Below are positions 53,061-61,448 of a stretch of DNA of 64,000 nt, one piece after another. This DNA comes from Rhynchopus sp. YZ270_cl-10 (lineage: Eukaryota > Euglenozoa > Diplonemea > Diplonemida > Diplonemidae), in the NCBI GenBank assembly GCA_964035575.1, contig OZ037923.1, positions 620,001-684,000 of the forward strand, given 5' to 3'. Below the pieces are notes generated by a model that saw nothing but the letters and a program-made list of their open reading frames with translations, ran no database searches and was not told where the DNA came from. The first letter of the stretch is position 1, and the number at the start of each line of letters is the position of its first letter. The position numbers and the translations under genes were made by a program.

Positions 53061-54221
53061 TCACCAACCGTTCTCCTGCAGCTGCCTCCACGCAGCCACA
53101 AAGTGTGTCTCAAAGAGCGCCCGGTCATGCGAGAAGGCGCGCACAATGCTGCGCAGTCTGTCGTCCGCACGCATCACCATGTCAATCGGAAGCATCACAG
53201 AGCGACGTCCAGGCCCACCGCGGTACTGCAGGTCTGTGCGCCCCTCCTCGGCAGTGTTCCTGCCCCAGGCTCCCTGGTCCAGGTTCGCAAAGTACTCCGT
53301 CCCGAACACAAGGTTGTTTGTCGTCCACTGTCCCTCGTTCCCACTCACGGCCAGGTGCATCGCACCCATGTTGTGTCCGCCCATCAGACTCACCATCTTC
53401 TCCAGGGCGTTCGCGTCAGAGTCAAGCGAGATCCCAAGCTCACCAAACTTGTCGAAGAAGTAGTCAAGCGTGTCGAGGTGCGGGAAGTTGTCGTTGTTGA
53501 AGTGCTTTGTCGGCATTCTGTCGTTGTCGTTCACACACTGTGCAGCAGGGTTCCCAAAGTCGGTGCGTCCGGCACGGAAGAACAGCGTCGGGCTCCCCAT
53601 GTACTCAAGCGCCGTGTTACCCGCGAGCGAGTAAAGGTCTGCGTAGCTCACAAACGGGTGAGCAGACTTCACAGCCTCCAGTGCGCGGGTCGCCACGTCC
53701 AGCCCAATGTTCTCCTCAAGCCCCAGCTCAGGGTCTGTCCGCAGGCACCCCCCGTTCCCACCTCCAATCGGGCGGTCTGTCGAGTCAAAGTGTGCCAGCG
53801 AGTGCCACGCCAGACGCACCAGCAGCGGGCGGAACGACGGTGCCTGGCTCTCAATCACACCCACAATTGTCGACACCACTGGGAGGTACTGTGCACGCAC
53901 ACCTGCCTCAATGCCCTGCCCGGGTGTCGTCCGTGCGTTCCCGAACCCACCGCCTGTCGGTGCGGGTGGGGTTGACGGCACGGGGACCGGCGGAGGGACG
54001 GAGACAGGGGGAACGGAGACCGGTGGAACGGAGACACCACCTCCAGGCGGGACGGGGACTGGAGCAGGTGGGACTGGGACTGGGGCGGGTGGTGTTGGTG
54101 TTCTGCCACGCCCCCTGCCCTCACCTCTACCCCCACCTCTTCCCCCACGACGCTGCCCCTCAGCCGTTGGCACGAAGCTTGTCCCGACCACGAGCAACGC
54201 CAGCATGCATACAGTACGCAT
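53061..54221 (-). CDS. Secreted class I haem peroxidase (ascorbate/cytochrome c peroxidase family)
   Basis: 386 residues from MRTVCMLALLVVG at 54221. Signal peptide of about 22 residues (cut near AEG|Q), then an Arg/Gly-rich stretch and PVPVPP/SVPPV repeats to about residue 90, probably an extended extracellular linker. Peroxidase domain: distal RLAWH (Arg, Trp, His, about 135), RAGRTD, proximal GGHNMGAMH (about 280), WTTNNLVFGTEYF and MLPIDMVMRAD. The distal Trp marks class I. It would remove hydrogen peroxide using a small reductant or cytochrome; donor unknown. Export from the cell or into an endomembrane compartment is unusual for class I. The stop TGA overlaps a GTGAGT donor-like sequence, but the domain is already complete. 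Confidence 0.92.
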   Translation of the reverse strand: MRTVCMLALLVVGTSFVPTAEGQRRGGRGGGRGEGRGRGRTPTPPAPVPVPPAPVPVPPGGGVSVPPVSVPPVSVPPPVPVPSTPPAPTGGGFGNARTTPGQGIEAGVRAQYLPVVSTIVGVIESQAPSFRPLLVRLAWHSLAHFDSTDRPIGGGNGGCLRTDPELGLEENIGLDVATRALEAVKSAHPFVSYADLYSLAGNTALEYMGSPTLFFRAGRTDFGNPAAQCVNDNDRMPTKHFNNDNFPHLDTLDYFFDKFGELGISLDSDANALEKMVSLMGGHNMGAMHLAVSGNEGQWTTNNLVFGTEYFANLDQGAWGRNTAEEGRTDLQYRGGPGRRSVMLPIDMVMRADDRLRSIVRAFSHDRALFETHFVAAWRQLQENGW

Positions 54222-56092
54222 TCTGACGGAGCTTTTTTTTGTGTGTATATTACTATAAGATGTGTGCGAAAACGCCTGGTCGTGGGGAGGGGAAAAAATC
54301 GCTTTAGGAATACAAAAGAGTAGTTGAAACGTACTAAAACGCATCTCAGTCGAGCTGCGGGCATGCAAAGGGTGGAACGTGGTTTAGGAATAGAAAATGA
54401 GGAAGAGCGGCTACTTTTTTTTTACTTGATTACTTTTTCAAAAGGATATGGAATGACTGTCGATGCACCTCTTTACACACACTGCTGCTTTCTGTTCGTC
54501 TTTGTTTATAACAAAATTAATACGATTTTTTTTGGCAATGTTGCACTACCCACTAGGCACATCCTACCAATTGACGAAACAAACAAGACGCACTCAGGTC
54601 TGTGTGAAAGTGGCGGTCGACGTTTTTCTTGAAAAGTTGTGCGTATTCGGGGGGGGACGGTGCGGGGACGGTGTAGCAACACCTCGTTCGCCCCTCACTT
54701 CTTTTGTAGTTAGGGAGGGTACCCCCTAAAGGCTACAAAAAAGAAGTCTGGGTGAAGGGACGCAACAAGGAAGGAGTTGAGAGAGTGAACAACGCCTCCG
54801 AGTTCAGGCGAACGGACACTCCACGGGTTATCGAACCCCGGAGTGTGGACAAAAAAAAAAGAGAGAAAAAGAGAAGTTGAAAATAAAAACTGATATCTGA
54901 GTTTTAGCTAGTCTGATAAAAGAAAGAAACGAAATCAGAAAAAGAATTTTTCGGTTGATCGCTTTCGTTGATCGCACCGGATTTTTGTTGAGTGTGTAGG
55001 GACAAAATCAAAAAAACTTTTCTGTGGATAAGTTGTGTCGTGTTTTCATCGCTCACGCCAAAAATTCGGGCACACTCAGATATGTTTTCATTTCCTCCCC
55101 TACAACCTTTGCAAGGCAGTTGTCTCAAAAAAAAAGAAAAGAAAAAGAAAGGGAAAAAAAGGGCTGCCGCTGGCACACCTTCCGCTGCATGTCCTACACC
55201 GAACTGATCATGTTGATGAAATATGGAAAGATATAAAGAAGAAAGAGTTTGTTTTGTTAAGATTAGGGGGGAAAAAATGTAGAGTTTTTTTTGTTGAAAT
55301 TCTTCATATCAAAAGACATGTTGTGCACAAAACACATTTGTTTGGTTGTTCGTTTTTTTCTTTGATAAATTGTTGGAATAGTGCAGTTGCCACCTTGTGC
55401 AAGCTCCACTTTTTTCTCTTTTTTTGTGTGCGGGTTCATCTTGGACGTATCTTAACAGTAAAAGACGTGTCAGACATCCTAGCGTGAGCTTGAGGTTGAC
55501 TCAAAACGGGGGGGGAAAGAAGAAGAAGAAGAAAAAAGTGAAGTTGATAGTGCAAACGCCTCTGGGACGCAGGCACTGAAAAAAAGAAAGGTTTATAAGA
55601 TGAACCTAAGCCCCTCGTTGCTTAGTCACCTCTATAAAAATGCAAAAAATATTGCGTGATTTCCCCAAAAAAAAAAATTTAGGTGTAAAGAAAAGGTCGT
55701 TCTTGGTTATGGGTTTTTCTTTAGTGCATTTCCTTGCGAGCTTTGACTCTTTATTTACCCGTCTCCTGTTGTAGTTAGCATCTTTCTGGGTGGCGCCCAC
55801 GTGATGCCATTTGAACGTAAGATAGGGTGCACAAAAGGTCTTTCTAGGGTACCGTGATGGGAAAAAAATTATCGACCGCACTAATGCGCACTAATGTTCG
55901 ACCTCAGGATTTTTCTGGAAGTTCGACTTTTTTAACTATTGCGGTATACCCTAAACTCCAAATATGGATCACAGCAATTAAATAAAATTTCTTGTGCACT
56001 TCGCTTATTGTATTTATTATAGACTATTTGCGATGAGGCAACAGCCACGTTTTTTTTTATTTCGTTCTTAATTTTTTTTTTGTTTGCATTAG
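54222..56092. other. Repeat mosaic without a gene
   Basis: Modules: GTTGAAACGTACTAAAAC (54322-54380), tRNA-like arm GGGTTATCGAACCCC with CGCCTCCGAG (54788-54850), AGTGCAGTTGCCACC hairpin (55375-55412), CGCCTCTGGGACGCAGGCACT (55536-55578) and CTAAGC hairpin (55591-55631). Confidence 0.5.
55850..55946. mobile_element. Degenerate TACCG-ended element
   Basis: TACCGTGATGG / TATTGCGGTA ends are weak, but the interior TCAGGATTTTTCTGGAAGTTCG is the reverse complement of the interior of 30905-31019, so the two are one family in opposite orientations. Confidence 0.6.
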
Positions 56093-56239
56093 TTGGTGCT
56101 CCGGGAGGGGTCGATATTGACAGGTCGCTGACATAGGGACTCTATACACACCCCCCCTGATATTGACAGATCGCCGACAGATCACCGACAGGTCGTGACA
56201 CGTCGCTGACAGGTCGTTGACCGACTTCCGAAAGCACCA
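56093..56239. mobile_element. TTGGTGCTCCGGG MITE with 5-base duplication ATTAG
   Basis: Sister of 30417-30529 with more GACAGGTCG units. ATTAG is at 56088-56092 and 56240-56244 (one extra T inside the left end). Confidence 0.85.
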
Positions 56240-56524
56240 ATTAGTGTAGACACACGCGGATGAGCTCCACTATTTTTCTTCTTCACAGGATCCACAAGAA
56301 CAAATATAAAAGACAAGCAGAGGAAAGCCCATAAGATGAATCCTAAGCCTCTCATGCTTAGCTCACTACAGTCTAAACAAAATTGTAAAACAATTCCCGA
56401 AAAGAAAAAAAAAGTACAAAAAGATGGCCGTTTGTTCTCCAATTTTGTTCCGCCCAATTATTTTTTTTCGGGTACTTCGAGAAAACTGGTGATTCCATCA
56501 AAACACACGGCAAAAATAATAATA

Positions 56525-56632
56525 ATATGACTTGAAGTGCGAACGCCTCAGCCCCACCGGAGTACCTTACACCGGCAGACGCACTAACTCTACCACGGGG
56601 TGATCGAACCCCCAGAGAGCACTTGAAATACG
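56525..56632 (-). repeat. tRNA-like module with a B-box-like arm upstream of an A-box-like arm
   Basis: On the minus strand AAGTGC closes with GCACTT. Next to it is GGGGGTTCGATCACCCC, resembling a T-arm / B box, followed by TGGTAGAGTTAGTGCG, resembling a D-arm / A box. The order is reversed relative to a normal tRNA gene. Related modules are at 10127-10200, 12985-13085 and 54788-54850 with the same order but more decay. No full cloverleaf is demonstrable by eye. Confidence 0.4.
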
Positions 56633-58757
56633 AAGCCCTCTCGTGACAGTGTACCTAGAAAAGGGACAACCTTATGAAATATGAACAAGACATCTTGTGG
56701 GAAAGGTGGGTTTTCCCTTGAATGTCTGCGTGCGTTTTTTTTTTTTTTTTCTTTCTTTTCTTTTCTTCTTCTTTCTTGTTTCAAGTTTGTTTTGGCCTTC
56801 CGTCGAAGAGCAATTTTATTAATACGGCTCTTTATTTGAAAAGAGTCAAAACTAAAAATGAAACCATTTTTTTTTTTTGGCAAAAGAAAAACACAAATCT
56901 AAAGAAAGAGTAGTGAAGAGCGTCGAATTGAAGACATTACAGTAACACAACCAACACCGGGGGGTAAAAACTAAGGCATATTTTTGGAATTTCAAAAACT
57001 CTAAGGAGGGGTTTTTACCCCTGGGTATGAGAATTTTGGTGGCAATTTTGGTCCCACCCCTTTTTTCCCAATATCTCACCTCATTTCCCCATTTTTCCAT
57101 GTTGACCAAAAATATCTCTGAGGGTTTTTACCCCACTCAATGTGTGCTGTGTTACTGTATCTTAAGAAGCAACGTTGTTGTTTGCGTTCAATTCTGTGTT
57201 GTGTGCAAAGCTGTGGGTTTTTTTAATATTTTTTTTTTTTTTTTTGAATAGATAAAAGCTGTGTGGGGGGTCATTTGAGTGATAAATAAAACGCGAGGTA
57301 CAGCTCGTGGGTTTCCGCTTGTTACATCCTCTCCCACCCCTTCCCCACTTGTCAGGTAACCAACGGGGATTTATGCAGTCCCGGGCTAGCTACACCCGAC
57401 GGAGGGCGAGATAGGCGAGGATAATGAAACCATTGGTTTAAAAAAAGTGTCACGTGCCGTTCCCTCACCCCCCCTTCTTGTAGTTGTTTGATGTGTTGAC
57501 GCTTCCACACACACTAAAAATCACCTGTTGGGTGGTGGTGTTGCGGAGCACGGTTGGGGTGAGTGAACGACGTGACACTTTCCGCTCACAAAGTAGTGTG
57601 CGTAAAAAAAAATAATGTCGACGAGACTAAGAACCCACTTGGGGCTAATAGGGTCTGTACTCAATGTTGGCCGAAGCCTTTGTACTACGCAAGGTATAGA
57701 CGTCATTCGTCCTGAACCCTTGAGAGCAACTTTTGAAGAAAAAAAAAATTCTTCCCCAGAGGGGGTAGTCTTACCTGAGTGCTGGACACACCCTGGTATG
57801 ACTTACCCTTTTTAGAAAGGTGGTTTTGGGGGTTTCTTTTTGATAAAAAAAAATTTTTTTTGTAGTGTAGTTGCCTCGGATTGTGTTGCCACAGTTGGTG
57901 CAAATCTCCACTTTTTTTTTGATGTTGTTTTTAGCATAGACACGAGGATGAGCTCCATGCTTTTTTTTCTTTTCCTTCTAATCACCACGCATTATATGCA
58001 GCTTAAGCGCGGATTTTTTTTTCAGAGACGCTGAATACCAGAGAACATAGTGTAAAGGCTCCCCCACAGTGTCAGCACAGTATGCGATGCCACCTAGGCG
58101 GAAAGCTTCATCAGGAGGGAATTACAAAAGACCGGAATGGGAAAAGAAAAAAAAAAGATTATTTCATATACATTCTTTTCACGAAAAGAAGGCATAGAGG
58201 GTGCGAAAAAAAATATACCGGAAAAAAAAAACAGAGAACAGTTTAGTAAGATGACCCCAAGCCTCTCGTTGCTTAGTCCACCTTATAACCTTTTTCTTAA
58301 AATAATAAGAGAAACAAAATTAATCAATATCAATATGACGCCCTTCGCGAGACTAAAGAATTAATGTTCCTGGTCATTTTCCTCTCCTTGGGGGGGGTTT
58401 TTTTAAAAATGTTCATGTGAAAAAATTGTTGTAAGAATAGTGTAACGTGGCATGTGAATGTGGGGAGTTTTTTTCTCTTTTTTTTTTGATAAATTGTTTG
58501 GAGTAGGGTAGTTGCCACGGTTGTTGCAAATCTCCACTTTCCTTTTTTTTTTGAAAACTTGGTTGTATTAGTGTAGCCACCCCTTTTTTTTGTAGTTTAG
58601 CGGCAATCACCTTTTTGTCCGAATCAATCCACATTCACGTGCCATTGCCACTTTCTCCCAGTTTGCATTTTTTCTTTCTGGAAAATAAAATAAAAAACGT
58701 TCGAAACATCCTGCACTTAGAAGCTTCTGTGGGATTAGGAGGAAAAAAAAAAGAAAG

Positions 58758-58799
58758 GTTTATAAGATGAACCTAAGCCTCTCGTTGCTTAGTCACCTT
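58758..58799 (+). repeat. Best copy of a 40-base hairpin module (about 20 copies)
   Basis: Consensus GTTTATAAGATGAACCTAAG then CCTCTCGTGCTTAGTCACC. The stem CTAAGC/GCTTAG encloses the loop CTCTCGT (here CTCTCGTT). Other copies: 6298, 15755, 18829 (truncated), 23005, 29313 (stem CTAAGT/ACTTAG), 29821, 30851, 39882, 42628, 44167, 44953, 45171, 45720 (loop lost), 50536, 52243, 52486, 55591, 56329, 58241, 61045. All read in this direction, antisense to the host genes. On the transcript strand each is followed by a pyrimidine-rich tract. Function unknown. Confidence 0.85.
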
Positions 58800-59635
58800 T
58801 GAAAATATATTTGATTTTAGACCACTATCATGAGATAGCAGCCATGACACAGTTGTTTTGTTTGAAACAAAAGTATTTTCATCATATGCAATCAATAAAT
58901 TGATAGTATATGGTGAGGGATCAACAAAAATGGTCCCATCTTTCTTTTTATGTTGTGTGTTTTGCAAAACGTAGAAAAGAAAAGTAAAATGCTTCGTGCA
59001 CAAGTTGAAACTTCAGTAGATTGGTTTCTGATATTAACCCTGTTTCAGTCCTAAGAATCATACAGTTGTATTCAAAAGGGTGGACATCTTCAGTGATTTC
59101 CCTTTAAATGGTGGGTGAATATCGTGAAACCGATGTTCGTGTGAACATTTGGTACCTTCTACTTCAGTTTTTTGTTTCGGGAATACACAAAATACAAAAG
59201 TTTTTTTTTTCTTTTTTCTTATTCCTTTCTCTGTCCTTACTGGATGTAATGTCTGATCACCAGGAGGAAGAGTAACCTAAAGAGTCTTGGTCTTGATGGC
59301 TGCCGTGTATACGTATAGTATTCCGTGCAATAATTGCTACCAATCCAAACAAATACCAACACATCCTGTATGTGTATCAGATAGAAAACCTCAGCAAACA
59401 CACAAAAGAAATTCAGACAAAAATTGTGCATCTCGTGCGCATACGTTTTAAGGAGAGAAAGATGAAATAAAACAGAGACAACTCCGAGATTTACAATAAG
59501 AAAGGAATGGCTATTTCTTTTGCATTCTTTTTCTGAAAGAAAAGAAGGCATAGAGGGTGCGAAAAGGTTGAAAGATGCCCAACATTTTGTACATGGGGAG
59601 TAGTTTTGTATCATTAGAATCCCATCCTAGACATA

Positions 59636-60626
59636 CAGTGCACACGAGCCGTATTATCGTACATTGTCGTATTCGGGATCCGAGACATAAATTATCGTAT
59701 CCAACACGTATATTGTCGTGTATACGATTATGTGTGGAAACCCCGTGTAAAATTATCGTGTATTATCGTATGCGATAATATTGGGTGATCTATGATCGTC
59801 TCCGTGAGACACGTAACAGGCTGGGTGGGAGCTTTGTGAGAGTCTGTGAGAGCTAGTGAAATAGAAAACGACTTCAGGATATGACAGTTAAATGAAATAA
59901 AGAAAACACTTTTTCGTTTATCGCACCGCAAAAGGTTTGTGTTTTTTCACTGAGTGATGTGGATGTTAGTGGAAAACCAATACGCTAAGGCGGGCACACA
60001 CCATCCGTCGTTTTCCATTTCTATTCGTCAATGCTGGTGCTTCCCGGGGGGTATGCATTTCACAAATTTTCAATTCAATTCACAACTTTTCACAACTTTT
60101 CACAACTTTTCATCACCCTTTTTTTCTTCGTTGGTGAAGCTTTTAAATGCCGGCATTTGCATTTCCGGAATCCGTCCGGCCAGTGGTGGGGTCAATTTGC
60201 CGAAATGTCGTCATTTCCGCACAGTACACAGGTACACAGGTACACCACATCACGTTCTATCTTGTGAATCCCAGCATACCCCTCAATGGGTGGGCCACCA
60301 CCCAACCCAAAAAAACCCCCCCCAAAAAAAAAAATCAATTCACAACTTTTCACAACTTTTCGCACTTTTCACAACTTTTCACAATTTTTCACCATTTTTC
60401 ATCATTTTTCACCAGCCTTCACAATTTTATAGCGGTTTTCGTGTTGTGAAAACTTGTGAAAACTTGTCACATTTTGTGAAAATTTGTGAAATGCATACCC
60501 CCCGGGAAGCACCAAATGCTTGAAAACACAAAAAAAAAATCTCTCCCCGTTCATAGATCACCCAAATATACGAGCATTTCATACGAGAATTATTATTGTA
60601 TCCGATAATGTGACACGTGTACACTG
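59636..60626. mobile_element. 0.99-kb CAGTGCACACG-ended element, Tc1/mariner-like
   Basis: Ends CAGTGCACACGAGC and CGTGTACACTG with TA on both sides. Subterminal ATTATCGTA words are inverted, as are TTGGGTGATCTATGA (59787) and TCATAGATCACCCAA (60550). A TGGTG MITE (60035-60514) is nested inside. No transposase frame. Confidence 0.65.
60035..60514. mobile_element. 480-base TGGTGCTTCCC element, 37-base perfect inverted repeats
   Basis: TGGTGCTTCCCGGGGGGTAT continues to CACAAATTTTC and is exactly inverted at 60478-60514. AATGC flanks both sides (60030-60034, 60515-60519). The interior holds CACAACTTTT repeats and a CACAGGTACACAGG run. Perfect ends point to recent insertion. Confidence 0.93.
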
Positions 60627-60717
60627 TATGCCTAGATGGCTTTCTCTTGCATCAGGCCGTACCGTTACCCGCAATAGGTCTCCTAGGCTAAAAGCCTCTG
60701 GCCGACAGAACAATGTA

Positions 60718-60756
<39 letters not shown>

Positions 60757-61344
60757 GAAAAGGAATGGCTGGGGTCCCAAAAAATTGGAATTTTTTTTTT
60801 GGTGGGAACGCAGTGTGACGCCAAAAAAAAAGAGAAGGAAAGTGGCTAACCACATGGTGAAGTAAAACCATCAAATTTACTTACACCGTCGTGCGCAAGA
60901 AGTATTGAAGATAAGAAAGAACACAGAAGAGATGAATGTATTAACATTCTTCTGAAAAGAAACAAAACAAAAAGAAAATGATCACAAAAAAAAAAGGGAA
61001 AATGATACAAAATAATGAAAAATTAGAAAGAAGAGGTGTTTTTGGTAGCCTAAGTATCACTTAAAGCCACCATGAAAAGAAAGACTGAAGAGTTGCAAGG
61101 TGCATATATGCCTCACGTTCATACACATCTAAACGAATCCTTGAAAGTGAGCTAAAACATTGTTATTTGAGAAGGGTGTACTGTGATAAAAAAAAGTGTT
61201 GTCCTTTCATTTTGCTTAGCCCACCTTAACATAGGTGCATAATCCGAGGAAGCTTTTGTCATTCTAACGTATCTAATGAAACCACCTGGAAAAAAAAAGG
61301 GGGATGACATAACCCGAGGATGAGCTGCACTATTTTGTTTTTTT
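60627..61344. other. Gap without a gene
   Basis: A CTAAGTATCACTTAAAGCCACC variant of the hairpin module (61045-61072), a TATATGCCTCACGTTCATA hairpin (61102-61130) and an ACCCGAGGATGAGCTGCACT relic (61310-61332). Confidence 0.5.
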
Positions 61345-61431
61345 TGGTGCTCCTGACAACCCCATAGCGTACTTAGTGCGTAGGTGTCGCGTACTTCGGT
61401 TTTTTTTTTTTTTTGGATTTCTGGGGTACCA
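61345..61431. mobile_element. 87-base TGGTGCTCCTGA MITE
   Basis: Left half matches 11578-11666 (TGGTGCTCCTGA...AACCCC...GCGTACTT). The right end GGGGTACCA is diverged. T runs on both sides could hide the duplication. It ends only 17 bases from the receptor stop codon. Confidence 0.65.
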
Positions 61432-61448
61432 TTTTTTTTGTTGCTGCT

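Larger units (their letters stand above)
56240..59634. other. Repeat mosaic without a gene
   Basis: Modules: GTGTAGACAC..CTCCACT hairpins (56245-56275, 57935-57960, 58490-58545, 58553-58580), CTAAGC hairpins (56329-56366, 58241-58283, 58758-58799), CCCTCTCGTGACAGTG (56625-56655), TTTTC/GAAAA hairpins (58155-58205, 59515-59565) and TTTTCATCATATGCAATCAATA (58870-58935). GGGTTTTTACCCC blocks surround 56955-57135. No gene. Confidence 0.5.
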
